DNA of 35,041 nt from Guillardia theta CCMP2712 (GCF_000315625.1 NW_005434549.1:84831-119871), one strand, 5' to 3'; shown: positions 13,631 through 24,245, counted from the stretch's first letter. Made by a program: numbers and translations. Notes: generated from the letters alone by a model not told the origin.

Positions 13631-13988
13631 AGTTCTTGATATGAAGAAGACGTGTGACTGTGTATCAGAAAGAAAGGATTGAAGGTGTAGGATGCATGGG
13701 GGATGAAGGGTAGGAACGAGCAAGAGTCATACTGTCAAGGCTGGTATGACCCAGAAGGGATTCAGCTGCTAGATTTTTCAATTGAGTTGTTTCATGTGAA
13801 CTGTCAGTGTTTTATTCGGATATGTCCATGAGTATGGGAAGGGGCACCTTCAACGTCTTGGCATCCTGCAGTTCAAATCGGCAGTAGTAGCGAACTTGAT
13901 TCCAAACAATCGCATCCGACACCTGACATCGTTCGCTGCAGTTGCTGAACCTCAACTCGTCAGTCAGATTCCTGGCCTTGCGCCAGGC

Positions 13989-16205
13989 ATGGTTTACTCC
14001 TTCCCAACCTCGAACCAGTTCATCGGAGCGCAGCAGCCATTCGAGTACACCACAGCCATGATGGGGCCCTCGGTCCAGTCCTTTCCTGCTGTGCAGATGG
14101 CTGGAGTACAGTCTTTTGCTCCAAACTATCAGTTCATCCAGGGAGAAGTTCCTCAGCAGGTTGTGTACGGAACTGTGCAGCAACCCATCATGGACTACAA
14201 GTCAGGTGGCTGAATGAGGCTGTATAGGATAAACAGGTCTTAACTGTGTTGTCTAAGATGTGGGAACGCAGCAAGTGATTCTCAACGGCCCGCAGTTCCA
14301 GTCCATGCAAGGTCAAGCCTTCTCTCTGTCGCTCGTGTGCGCTGAAAGTCTTTCAGTTCCCATCTACGGACAGGGCGAGGTCGTTGCTGGAGGGTGGGCC
14401 GTTGATTTATCGAGGGATGCGGCATCTGACTAGTTGAGAAGGAACGTAAACGCCATCAATGCTGAGGTGAACAGACTGAGAAGGCTGATTGCCGAGACGG
14501 AAAGAGAGTACCGCAACGTGAGCAAATGAGGTGTCATTATCTCGCGCTCACACTTTATTTTTACAGATGGAGGGAGAGGTGCAGGAGGTGCTGGCAATTG
14601 AGCAAAATATCAACACGATGAAGTCCCAGATGGCAAGAGAGATTCTCCTCCTCCTCCTCCTCCTCCTCCTCCTCCTCCTCCTCATCGGATTCGTCCACAG
14701 GAATCCAAACAGAAGGCGCAACAGGAGGTGGAGTTGGATCTCGAGAAGAAGGTGGGCTATGATTTGATTTTCTGATTGTTTTGCTGACTTCTCTCGCCTA
14801 GTGGTCCCAGCTTCACACGCAGTACCTCGCAGCCGAGCAGCAGAACAGACAGGTGGAGAGACCCTTTCTTCGACCTCATCTGCATCCTTTAACAGCTCGC
14901 AGTTTGCCCTGTTGAAGCATGAGTGGCAGAGCGCAAAGCAGGTGCGTCGGAGTTTGTGTTAGTCCCTTGTTTGTTGACCGGAAATCAGAATGCCGAATTC
15001 CTCAAGACCAAACTCACTGAGCTTGAGGCGCGCAACAAGGAGACTGGCAAGATTCAGGTGGGTGAAGGAGGAGAGCAGCTGAGCTCTTCTCATCGCCGAT
15101 GCGACAGGAGGAGACGCAGGCGATGCAGACGAAGCTCACCAATCTTGACAAGAGCATCGAGCAGATTGTCCAGGAGTTCCAGGCGAGCAAGTTCATGCCT
15201 GTCCCTTTGACGTTTGACACCATTAACAGAAGGAGAGGATGAAGGCGGATGAGCTTCACGGTTACAGCATGGAGGTGGGCCTCTACCTCTGCCTCTTGGC
15301 GCCTTTCTTGCTGCTGACAAACCACCGGCATAGAACGGCAGCATTGACATCAGGATCAACCAGCTCAAGCTCGAGCTCACGTGAGACAACCTGCTTCCTC
15401 CCTTTCTGCTCCTTACTGCTTCTGCCGCAGCAACATGCAGAAGATCCGTGACGACCTGGTACCCCCTTCTCCCCTTTCTAGTAATCTGCCAGCGGTTTGA
15501 TCCCCTTCATACAGTACCGCCCGACCCTCGGCCTCGTCGTCGGAGCTGACCCGAGGCACTTCCACCTTACCCGGACGACGGAGCGAAACGCGGGTGAAAG
15601 ATGCCAAAAATGTGAACACTCTTCGTCTCATCGAGCGACAGGCGAGCCCGTCTTTGTGATCCGCATCCTCGAGGACAGCGCGGTAGAGGAGTACAACAAG
15701 ACGGCCCCAGCTGAGGTGACTGGCGCTCCTGCCATGTTGGTGGCTGACAGGAAGAGCAGAGCCAGGTCAGGGTGACAGATCAGATCATCGCGATTAACCA
15801 GATGGAGGTTCAAATGATGCTCAAGTAAGTCTCCCTCCTCTCCTCCCCTGCTGCTTTCAACCCCTTTATCTATTTTTCGGCTCCTTCTCCTCCTTCGTCC
15901 TTGTCTGCATTTGTAGATCGTTGTCTTCAATTCTCCTGCCTTGTTCTCCCTTTCCCATGAAGACTCTTGCTAGTCTGAGTGTGTCGCTCCAGCTATCAGA
16001 TCCGTCGTATGCTCTTCTCCGAGAGCAGCATTACCCTGGTCATCTTTTCTCTGCCCTTGCCGCGTCGTCTGACATCCTCACTCCAGACCCTCGTCCGTGA
16101 CAACCAGCTTCTTCCCCCAGTCACCATCACCCCCAAGGTTTGCTCCTCCTCCTCCTCCTCCTTCTCCCCCTCCCCCTCCTCCTCCTGTCATGTTCTCTTC
16201 TCCTT

Positions 16206-16278
<73 letters not shown>

Positions 16279-16328
16279 TCTTCTCACTTAATCAACGGCA
16301 GAAAACTGTCATCACCAAGGTTATCTAG
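13989..16328 (+). CDS. Gln-rich, coiled-coil protein with C-terminal PDZ domain (multi-exon)
   Basis: Exons, phase-checked: 13989-14205, 14258-14311, 14357-14379, 14434-14517, 14567-14632, 14701-14751, 14802-14852, 14903-14941, 14989-15057, 15108-15182, 15230-15274, 15334-15380, 15431-15458, 15515-15593, 15642-15715, 15766-15824, 15993-16137, 16302-16328; 410 aa from the ATG at 13989. The N-terminus is Gln/Pro/Phe-rich and disordered. Residues about 110-300 are coiled coil (EVNRLRRLIAETEREY, EFLKTKLTELEARNKETGK). The C-terminal part is a PDZ domain: LGLVVGAD, EPVFVIRILEDSAVEEY, VTDQIIAINQMEV, ESSITLVIFSL. It ends TKVI. In-frame sequence continues upstream of 13989 (IPGLAPG), so a further 5' exon is likely; a candidate ATG lies at 13822. 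Two introns are GC-AG. This is the reverse domain order to the gene at 1068. Scaffold role inferred. Confidence 0.8.
14633..14700 (+). other. GC-AG intron with (CTC)n tract
   Basis: The donor is GCAAGA after ATG and the acceptor is CCACAG. A CTC repeat supplies the pyrimidine tract. Phase 0 on both sides joins coiled coil to coiled coil. Confidence 0.65.
15183..15229 (+). other. GC-AG intron, 47 nt
   Basis: The donor is GCGAGC after VQEFQ and the acceptor is TTAACAG before KERMKADEL. Length and phase match the neighbours. Confidence 0.6.
16140..16274 (+). repeat. Pyrimidine tract with (TC)33 microsatellite in last intron
   Basis: CTC-rich sequence at 16140-16190, then an uninterrupted TC dinucleotide run at about 16209-16274, inside the last intron of the coiled-coil/PDZ gene (16138-16301). 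Confidence 0.95.
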
Positions 16329-16366
16329 ACCTGAGGCATTTTCCTTGTGCTTGCAGTAAACCTTGC

Positions 16367-18147
16367 TCATTGATTGTTCTGCACGAACTGCCCGTGAAAC
16401 TGGGGTGACGATCGCTGGCCTGTGTATGCTCTCCCTATCTCCTTCATGTTCTTCGCATCAAGGCAGAGGAGGAAACTTTCTTCCCTTTTTCCATCGAACA
16501 TCTGGACCAGCACAACTCCATCGTCTTCCTCCTTGCCATCAGGTCGGGGCACGAACGTTGGCTCGGATGGATACGTCTGCTCTTCCTCCCACTTGAGCAC
16601 ACTAGTCACTCCATCGTCATCCGTAGAGATTTTCAGCACAGCCCACTCAGTGAAGTCGCTCTCGTCGCCGCGTCCGAAACCTGTCCTTCTCCATCAGAAA
16701 ACCTTTCCATCAAATACTTCTCCGCCCTTCCTCCTTCTCTTTCCTCCTTCCTCCTTTCCCTCCCTCCTCCCGCTCCCATCTCTCCAACGCTCCTCTTCTC
16801 TACCTGTGTATCCGTACACATGCCGATGCTTCTTCCCCACCAGCTGCGGATTGATAGTCGGGAGCTCGAACGTCATTTCCATCCCATCACACGGGGCCTC
16901 AAGTTTCTTGACGGTCACATGCCCCTGCTGCTTCAGCGGCAGCTTCATCCTGTACAGCGAGCCATCCCGTGCTTGCTTTTTCCTCTCCTGCCCGTCCTTC
17001 ATGTTGGGAAGGTACGCGAACGCGTGGGGGGAGGTCGCGATGTCCGGGGTGTTGTAGCCACAGAGCTCTACAACGATCTCCTCCTCCTCCTCGTACGCAT
17101 TGATGCAGTGGTAGAAGAAGAGCGGGTCTGCCTCGAACGTCCAGCTCGGCTCCACCTTGGACTCCTTGAGGTCGAACACATAGATCCTTGTCCTGTCACC
17201 CTCACCTTCTCCGCACCACTCCAGCGATGGCATGAAGCTCCCGTTGAGCAGAGCGGCCGGAGGCATCCGAAGAGGGCAGAGCATGAGAATTGCCTTTCCA
17301 GTGCGAGTCAGGCCGAAGGAGTGGACGTAGGGTATCTCCCCCGCTGCCAGCCTCACGCTCCCCACCAGCTGCCGTGCTAACTTGTCGTCCGTCCGCACGA
17401 GGAGGGCCCTGTTCCCTTGCAGCACATTGAGCTCAAGGAAGTAGTTGATCGTCTGCCCCGTCACAGGGCAAGGCAGAGGATGTGCAGTGCTGAACAGCAG
17501 CAGCCCCCCCAGCTGGCAGACTGAGTTGACGTAGCGCTTGTCAAGCCTCCCCCGAGTCTCTAGAGTCTCCCTGTCAAACTCCATGGCGAGAGGGGCGTCT
17601 GTGACCGCCACCCAAGGGCCCAGCTGACCGCCCAGCTGGTGGACGTTGACGGGCGCATTGTCGAAGGAGTCAGAGTTGAAAAGGGCCAGCAGCTTGTCGA
17701 GCTGGTTGAGAGGTGGATCGGTCGGGCCGACGCTGATAGCCTTTGGAGCGTCCTCCTCCTCCTCTACCATCCTCTTGTACCACTGGGAGCGAACAAACCT
17801 GCTCGAGTACCACACCTCTCCCTCCTTCACTTCAAACTTGGTCAGTTTGGCCAGCCCGTCGAAGGCATGCGTGTAGCTCCTCCCCTTGCCACTCCAGATG
17901 GCAGGACCATTGCGGAGGAGGAGTCCGTTGAGGAAGGACGGGAACACGCCCTTGGACCGGCGTCAATAAGTCACAAGGACAAGGGAGCATGGAGGAAGGC
18001 ATGGATTACCTTGTGCTGGAGCTTCTTGGGGACAAGAGTCTGCTCACGACTCTCTTCCCACCACTTGCTGAACGCCTTTCCTGCAGCAGATTGGTGAGGG
18101 ATCAGCCCTTCACGTCGAGGGTGAGGACATCGGAGCTGATAGATCAT
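16367..18147 (-). CDS. Carotenoid cleavage dioxygenase (RPE65/CCD/NCED family)
   Basis: Non-haem Fe(II) dioxygenase cleaving a carotenoid double bond to give apocarotenoids. Minus-strand exons: 18147-18010, 17950-16804, 16680-16367; phases match; 532 aa. The family start VFPSFLNGLLLRNGPAIW is clear. All four iron-binding histidine motifs are present in order: STAHPL (about H203), IPYVHSFGLT, FFYHCINAYEEEEE and FHGQF near the C-terminus. The conserved EPTFVPRP, EDDGVVL and LDAKNMKEIGRA are also seen. Substrate and cleavage site cannot be read from sequence. ATG 18147 gives no obvious targeting peptide. A separate frame starting at ATG 18531 (MCRRQARDTSP, then a hydrophobic stretch to ALATSVPGCA) looks like a signal peptide and may be an upstream exon of a plastid presequence, but I found no phase-correct junction. 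It ends 38 bp from the convergent PDZ gene. Confidence 0.93.
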
Positions 18148-18636
18148 AGATACACAGCAGGCAGCAGCATGAAAGGACGATAGCGGCAGCATGCAGGATG
18201 TCACATTGATCCATTACCCACCTCTGATATCCTCGTCTGCCCCATGCCGACCGCCGCCTGCACTCAACCAATGCAGGAAAGCGCCTCGGCGATGGTTCAC
18301 TGGTTTCTTAGTGCAAGCATGGCGCAATGACTCTCTACAAGAATCCCTCATGAGTCCTTGACTGGGCAGGGGCGCTCGAGGAGGGCTGCAGAATGCATTC
18401 TTCAGTTCCACTCTCATTGCGCATCCGGGGACACTGGTGGCAAGGGCATAGAGCACAAGAACGAGGAAGGAGCTGCAGGAAGCAGAGACGAGGACGCATG
18501 GCGATGTATCACGAGCTTGCCTCCTGCACATGCTGTTCCCCTCTCCTCCTCCTCCTCCTCCTCTTCCTGCCGTCTCCCTGCTCAAGCGCTTAGACGATGA
18601 ACGCATGGCAGGCGCTTCTGTCCGATGCGGTTCGGG
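18148..18636 (-). other. Upstream region of the carotenoid oxygenase, possible signal-peptide exon
   Basis: From ATG 18531 on minus the frame reads a short basic start, about 20 hydrophobic residues (CVLVSASCSSFLVLVLYALA) and a small-residue cleavage-like TSVPGCA, followed by RVELKNAF. This resembles the signal peptide of a bipartite plastid presequence. A CTC microsatellite lies at 18541-18565. No in-phase splice to 18147 was found, so this is only a candidate. Confidence 0.3.
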
Positions 18637-19200
18637 CTTTGAGTAAACGGCTGCAACTGAGTTGGCCCGGCCGGGCCCCCGGCCGCTCGGAACAGCCGGG
18701 CTCGAGTCCGACCGTCCCGGTCCCGAGGCGAGTCCCGGCTGTGCGGGCGGCCGGATCGGACCGACACCGACGGTCCGGGACTCGAGCCGCGGGGCGGCGC
18801 CGGGCCCTCGGTGACTCGCCAGTGACTCGACTTTGAAAGCGGCGGAGTCGAGGAGGCTTGACCCTCAGGCTGACACTGTCGCACAGGCCGCCAAACGGCG
18901 AGAAGAGAAAGACAGCAGAACCAAACCCAATCATCCGGCTGCCGACTAGTGTGAACTCGGAAGCGGCGCGGCCTGCTCGGATGATAGTAACTTTCGGCAC
19001 TGCGCACCCGAGTAAAAGTTGCCTGAGGACTCCAATCCGAGCGATCCGATTCATCAGTGGCTGCCGCAGTGCTGCGGTTGTTAATCGCACTGGCAGGCCT
19101 GGGCAGAGTCCGGACGTATGCAACATTCATCAGGGCCGGAGGCTGGAATGCCAGCGGCACTCAGTGACTGTCGAATCCGACCATCGGCAAAGCATTTTCA
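18637..19200. repeat. GC-rich island 3
   Basis: The GC-rich word composition matches the other islands (CCGGGC, GACTCG, CAGTGACTCG, GGCGGAGTCG). CTTTGAGTAAA lies at its left edge (18637-18647). The right half (18880-19200) is less extreme and looks decayed. Open frames here are compositional. Confidence 0.6.
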
Positions 19201-19383
19201 TATGATCGCTTACTCCACGTGTACACATCATTGTTTGCAACGACCAGCACTGAACTGTGCATCAAAAACTTCACGGTTGGTTGGGTATTTCATAATTCAG
19301 TAGTAGCAGTCATCAGTACACAGGAGCATCATAGATAATTGTATTGATACAGAACAAAAATACAGAAGATTTTGCACACGAGA
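19201..19383. other. Short AT-richer spacer
   Basis: 3' flank of the intronless minus-strand gene. No gene seen. Confidence 0.4.
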
Positions 19384-20154
19384 CTACTGCTTCCACGAGT
19401 TCCATGTGGTAAGCTTTTTCTTGTTGAATGCTGCAGAATTGGGTGGTGCACTAATGCCTGGCGATATAGTGGTAGACGCCGTCGGGTTGAATGAAGAAGA
19501 CGCCGTGGAGTTCATCTTTGACAGAAAGACCTTAGCCGGAAGACTGTTCTGTTTCATGATGTTGAACAAAAGCTTTTTCTTTTCCTTCAAAAAGCTGCCA
19601 TCAGATTGTGAGAAACCCTTGCGCTGCCCTTGTCTCCAATCCTTTGATGATGCTGCAGGCGTATCCGGTCGTGATGATATGCTGGACACCCGAGACACGC
19701 ACGTCGATGAATGAGCGGTGGAGGCTTCGGACAACATCTTCGGTCCAAGTTGATTCAGTGCCCATTCCCTAGCTGTTTCAAACCCGACTTCCTTCCGCAA
19801 CTCCTCGAACATGTATATATCTGCAATGGTGCACGCTCGGATCGGTTTCATGTAGTCGCCAAGTTCATCGTCCCCCTCTGACGGATCGTAGATCCCTGAC
19901 TCGTCATCCAATGAGGACGAGCTTGAGATGGAAGTGGAGGTTTTCTGTGCGAGTTTCGTCCAAGAGAGCGAGCTCTCCTCTGTACGCCGCGCTTCTTCCA
20001 AAAGCATGCACGGAGAGTAAATTCCTTGCCTTTCTACCCGGTCAGTTTCCGAAATCTTTGCGTACTTTTGGTTGAGCAGTTCACCACCCATTGTTATGTT
20101 TTTGCAATCAGTATGTTCTGTTTCGATGTGCCCAGGACAGGCGATTCCTGACAT
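19384..20154 (-). CDS. Intronless protein of unknown function
   Basis: ATG at 20154 (MSGIACPGHIETEHTDCKN) gives 256 aa; a second ATG at 20091 (MGGELLNQKYAKISE) would give 235 aa. The frame is also open further upstream but without an ATG. No family is recognised. Visible features: a Ser-rich acidic stretch (SSSSSLDDESGIYDPSEGDD), a likely globular centre (MKPIRACTIADIYMFEELRK then VGFETAREWALNQLG), and a basic/Ser-rich C-terminal third with KEKKKLLFNIMKQNSL. There is no membrane segment within the chosen protein. Codon use and composition differ from the surrounding spacer, which supports a real gene. It has no introns, unlike the metabolic genes. Confidence 0.55.
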   Translation of the reverse strand: MSGIACPGHIETEHTDCKNITMGGELLNQKYAKISETDRVERQGIYSPCMLLEEARRTEESSLSWTKLAQKTSTSISSSSSLDDESGIYDPSEGDDELGDYMKPIRACTIADIYMFEELRKEVGFETAREWALNQLGPKMLSEASTAHSSTCVSRVSSISSRPDTPAASSKDWRQGQRKGFSQSDGSFLKEKKKLLFNIMKQNSLPAKVFLSKMNSTASSSFNPTASTTISPGISAPPNSAAFNKKKLTTWNSWKQ

Positions 20155-21275
20155 GAAAGTTCCAAACACAAACAAGAAAGGGGACCAACAGCAAGAGAGG
20201 AACGCGGTACAGGAAGCAATGCAATGGGGACACGAGGTCAATCTTGGTTGTGGTGGAGGGAGTTCACTGGAAAAGGGGGGGTGGGGGTAGATGGGAATGG
20301 GTAAGTGGTGGGGTAGAATGAAGAGGTCCTATTAGGGCTGTCGATACGGGTAGGGGTCATTTGGTACATGATATCTCTGTTCAGTCTCACTTTTCTGTTT
20401 GGGGTGTGAATCAACTTTATTTGAAATCTGTCAACTATTTATTGTCACTAATTTGCAATTCATTGATTGATGTTTAAATATATATATATTTAGTTTAAAA
20501 CAATCTTCCAAGTTTTGAAACAATTCTTTGCAAACCTGGATACCCTACCCTAACATAAAATAGTCTCATACGATCAAAGGGATGGACCACATACCCACCT
20601 TTTTAATATTTACGGGTCAGTGTCTTTACCACATGTCAGATCAATCTCGCAGTAGAGAAAAGGGGGTAGGGTTATGTCAGCATTATTTTGAAAGAGTTGG
20701 CGAGATTCGGAGGCAATTATAACTGCTCAATGGCTTCCATATGGGGCTATAGACCTTTTCTTTGCTGCCAACTTGAATTGGTACAATACAACAGAGCATA
20801 CCGGTGCGTTCTCCAATACAGACACCCTCAATTTTCCTGAGGGATGGGGGGGTGTATTAGCATGACAACAGTTGCAAGAGATGCGTTTTTACCCCCTTGA
20901 TCCCCTGCTGACCCTTGCTGATCTTCACGGATATAGCCGATGACTGACCTACGTGCAGCTACAAAAAGAGGGGTGTCTGTTTAAAGAGGTCAGTTTTCTC
21001 TCTCAAATACAGGGGTACCAAGGGATATATAGGTGGGTTGGGTAAGTGGAAGTACGGGTCCATATCGTAGGGGGTGGCATCTGATCCCATGAACGGCGCG
21101 ACTGGATTTTGATGACGAGGGTCATGGGCCACCTTAACTAAATAAGGTGATAGCTGACTGTGCCTTAATTTGGACCCCCTCATTAACCTACATTTGCACC
21201 GGTCCTTTCTGTTCGTCTCCTTCAACAGCAAGCGACAAACCAGGACCCTGATGAGTCTTTGTACCCATTTTTAAA
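20155..21275. other. GGGGTA spacer with AT-rich centre
   Basis: No gene seen. G-rich GGGGGTGGGGGTAG words at 20270-20360, a strongly AT-rich stretch at 20400-20560, and more GGGGTA words at 20660 and 20840-21080. Confidence 0.5.
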
Positions 21276-21605
21276 CTTAACTTTGAGTAAACTCTGTGCT
21301 AGGAACCGGCGGCGCGTGACCGTCGGACGGGCCGGTGGCCAATCTTTACTCAAAGCCAACCAGTGACTGAGTGACCAATCTGAGGCTGACTCACTCCGAG
21401 TGGCACTGAGTCAGTGAGGGCCGCACTGCGCGGCACCGGGCCGCCGCCCGGCGGCCGGGCCCGCGCGACGGAGTTTGTGACGGACGGTCGACTCGGCGAC
21501 AGTGCCACGCCGCCGGCGGCCCGCACTCAGGCCGTGCAGCCCGGCGGCCGGGCGCCACCGTCACAGCGAGACGACTGGACGTGCACAGGTGACAGAACTT
21601 TTGCT
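21276..21605. repeat. GC-rich island 4 with inverted CTTTGAGTAAA pair
   Basis: CTTTGAGTAAA at 21281-21291 and its exact reverse complement TTTACTCAAAG at 21345-21355 lie at the left side of a GC-rich block (21355-21590) built from GAGTC, CAGTGA and CCGGC words. No coding sequence is recognised. Confidence 0.65.
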
Positions 21606-21657
21606 TGAGGACCACGCATTTTTATAACTTTCAAACGCAATAGCTCCGAGGCTCCTT

Positions 21658-21981
21658 TTAACTCAGCAAAATGTCTATGGTTTCAATGATTTCTTGCAAG
21701 CTATCCCATTCCTCTTTACTCTGCAGCACCATCAATGTGTTTTGACAGGATATCTTTATCATTTCCAAAAAGATCTTGGCATCGTGAAATTCGGACATTC
21801 CTTTTGACAGCGAATCAAAATCCATCAGACTGTTCTTGATGTGCTGGAAAAAGACCAACGCCTGATCCTTGGTATATCCAGGTGTTTCATACAGAACAAT
21901 CTGGCGCAGCTCCGAACACCCCACACCCACGTAAACCTCGAGGTCTTTCAGATTGATGCGGGATTTGGGATTCTGTGGCAT
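21658..21981 (-). CDS. Small intronless protein, unknown
   Basis: 107 aa from ATG 21981 (MPQNPKSRINLKDLEVYVGV), ending ETIDILLS. The sequence looks like a soluble alpha-helical protein: LRQIVLYETPGYTKDQALVF, then SLMDFDSLSKGMSEF, then repeated KIFLEMIK / LMVLQSKEEW amphipathic segments. No family, signal or membrane segment is recognised. Natural amino acid composition with no low complexity supports coding. Telomere-type repeats lie immediately 5' of the start. Function unknown. Confidence 0.6.
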   Translation of the reverse strand: MPQNPKSRINLKDLEVYVGVGCSELRQIVLYETPGYTKDQALVFFQHIKNSLMDFDSLSKGMSEFHDAKIFLEMIKISCQNTLMVLQSKEEWDSLQEIIETIDILLS

Positions 21982-21992
21982 GGTGCTTGATG

Positions 21993-22012
21993 TTTAGGGT
22001 TTAGGGTTTAGG
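21993..22012 (+). repeat. Telomere-type TTTAGGG repeat (2.9 copies)
   Basis: TTTAGGG twice plus TTTAGG, perfect. Read on the minus strand it is CCTAAACCCTAAACCC, about 11 bp ahead of the ATG of the small gene at 21981. This is the form called telo-box (AAACCCTAA) when found near plant gene starts. Confidence 0.9.
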
Positions 22013-22015
22013 TGT

Positions 22016-22118
22016 GTGTGCCAATTGCGGCCAGTAAATTACTGGCTAATTGATAGCCCATTTCAGGTTTGATGTGTTGTTTGTGTGCCAATTGTGCCTG
22101 TAAATTACTAGCCTATTG
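22016..22118 (+). repeat. Diverged direct repeat, about 67-bp spacing
   Basis: GTGTGCCAATTG...AAATTACT(G/A)GC occurs at 22016-22052 and again at 22083-22118 with a few substitutions. It fills the gap between the small minus-strand gene and the remnant at 22195. Confidence 0.75.
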
Positions 22119-22194
22119 TTTTTCAGCCCCCCCTGCTTGCCCTCAGTATTAAAAAAAGAAAGAGAGGCAGAGAAAATTGCAACAGACCACAGCC

Positions 22195-22930
22195 ATGGAG
22201 GTCGACATCTCCGAGTTCATGGAGACTGAGTTGGATGCCTGCCGCAGAGAGATGCTCGCGAAGGAGTAGTCATTCTTGTTCGCCAAGTTGCATCCGAAGG
22301 CCATATTTCCCATTTCCGGGCAAGAAGTGCAAAAATTGCCAATGTGCTCGTTGCATTGGATCCTCGGAGGTACAAGTGTTGCCAGTGGAATGTGTCATGC
22401 GCAAGGCTGTGGAGAAATGGATGAAGAAACATTGCGTTCGTTTCATGGCAAGTTGAGGTCAAACAGGACCAACATGTCAAACACCTTAGAAACAAGACAA
22501 AGTTGAAGAAAAACTACTTTGACCTTCCTGATGTGGAGAATGACAACTTTGACGTCATCTGAGTAGATGATTACATGTCATTGACACCCAAATCCTACAT
22601 ACTGTATGGTAGCTGGTCCAAAATACCAACCTCTGGAGTTGAGTTCCACAGAAGCTTATCCAGCTGTTTAGGGACATACAGAAATTGAAAAGAGTCCTTG
22701 ATCCAGCCACTGAAAAGATTCTTTTCACCAAGATTTCATATCCAGTGGAAATCCAACATGTGCAGACAAGGACTGATCTGGTGGAGGGTGGACTCTTCAC
22801 ACATTTCTTGGTTCACCACGATGAGACGCAAGCCCTGAACTTATCGCGTCTTTTAAAAGAACTTCTGAGGTTTGTCAGAACCAAGTTCTTCAGTACACTG
22901 GCCGCCCCCGCCGGGCCGGAGTCCCGGGAA
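22195..22930 (+). pseudogene. Eroded coding sequence, unknown
   Basis: Several protein-like segments lie in different frames: from ATG 22195 (MEVDISEFMETELDACRREM, stopped by TAG at 22267); about 22305-22450 (GKKCKNCQCARC, then VMRKAVEKWMKKHC); about 22455-22561 (VEVKQDQHVKHL...NYFDLPDVENDNFDVI, TGA); and about 22650-22930 (QKLIQLFRDIQKLKRVLD, then GGLFTHFLVHHDETQALN). The joins do not look like splice sites, and stops and frame changes interrupt them, so a decayed gene or mobile-element remnant is more likely than an active gene. The Cys cluster hints at a zinc-binding piece. Family not recognised. Confidence 0.45.
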
Positions 22931-23760
22931 ACATTGAACCAGATTTTTTTAAAATATCAACACTTGACTAAAAGTAAAAATGTAGTATAATAATAATAGA
23001 AATAATTCTACATCCCATGGACCCCGGCTCCCCCCTTTTAAAAACCACGAGGGACGTAGTTTCTGACACGGATGAACCCTGAGAGTAGATGAGATAGGTA
23101 GGGGGTGTTCGTAGGGAAATGTACGGGTGGGACTCAGAGTTCCTCCCGGGGTGGCACGGTGAGTGGTAGTAGGTGATCGAAGGATCAAGAGGGGGTGGGG
23201 GTGGTAAATTCCGTCCGGAGGAGGGTTCTGTAGCTCCGACGGAGAGAGATTTGAGAGACTCAAGACTTGATTTGTGTTTTGTTTTGAAATTTACGTGAAT
23301 ATTTCCAAGTTTTGAAAAACAAATATCCGTAATCTATGACCCTGTACCCCTGAAAATTAATAATCTTTTCCCTTACAGAAGGACCCCACTAGGACCCCAC
23401 CCAGCGCCCTTCCTGCGGGATGGATCTCGATGACCCCTCCCCTGAGCTGATTATTTGACGATAGATCCCTATCTTCACACCTATCGCATTTTTGCCTAGA
23501 GCAATAGAGTATATTCTCTGGTCTAATACCATGTATCTTTCCATTCGATTTTCTGTAGTACCCCTAACCCCCTCAATGTGCTCACTGGAGAGGGAATGTG
23601 GTTTGACTACCCCTCCAATGCAAAAAGCCACCAAGGATAAGACGGATCCATACATTTGTCTCTTTCCCTCTCCTCCATTTAAGACATCATCACCTCTTCT
23701 TGTAAACAGCTGAGATTGTTCATAGTCCCGCACACAGAGCAACTCTCTCTCTCTGGTCAG
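22931..23760. other. GGGGTA spacer
   Basis: G-rich at 23095-23220, AT-rich at 23270-23370, C-rich (complement motif) at 23385-23450. No convincing gene. Confidence 0.45.
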
Positions 23761-23849
23761 AAAGTTGATAAGTGCAACTCGTTAGCACCACGATAGAGCT
23801 GAACACGAAAACTCCAATACGATCGAGGCTTGAATTCTGTAGTGATAGG

Positions 23850-24245
23850 ATGAGGTCAAGGAGACATTCATCGCCGGTCATCATAACTCCGATGTTTCAC
23901 TCTGGTGTGAAAGAAATTAGTTGCAATGGACGCAAAGGCTCCAAGTGCGACATAATGCTGGATGTCATGAAACAAGCAAGGCAAGCGACAACCAATGAGC
24001 ATGTACTGCAAGAGTTGCAGGAATTCCACACGAGAAGCGAAGGTAGTTGTAGTTTGCGGATTGAAGAAACGAGCAACAATGGGATCGTGGAGGATGATAC
24101 CATCTCTGAAGGATCACTAGGAGAAAGGGCTATCGACTTTGCAGGAAATGTACTTCGACGAAGCAGCTACCCGTCAATCAACTACATGTCAGGAAATCCA
24201 CTCTTGAACACAATTGATCGCTATGGAAATTTTGTGGCCAAGTAG
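23850..24245 (+). CDS. Small intronless protein with IDxxGN motifs
   Basis: ATG at 23850 (MRSRRHSSPVIITPMFHSGV) gives 131 aa; the frame is open back to about 23772 without another ATG. No known family. It carries AIDFAGNV (94-101) and TIDRYGNF (121-128) near the C-terminus. The second matches the C-terminal motif of the gene at 7636-8160: proline, then ID-x-x-GNFV at the same spacing. The central part (LDVMKQARQATTNEHVLQEL) is probably helical. Like its relative it is intronless and lies between spacer repeats. Function unknown. Confidence 0.55.
   Translation: MRSRRHSSPVIITPMFHSGVKEISCNGRKGSKCDIMLDVMKQARQATTNEHVLQELQEFHTRSEGSCSLRIEETSNNGIVEDDTISEGSLGERAIDFAGNVLRRSSYPSINYMSGNPLLNTIDRYGNFVAK

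Noticed and set aside
13256-13723. Asn/Thr-rich protein on minus
   Set aside because: Translation of the GTTGATAACAAGT minisatellite; no other evidence.
16078-16359. Ser/Leu or Arg/Glu dipeptide proteins around 16.2 kb
   Set aside because: Translation of the (TC)n microsatellite in an intron.
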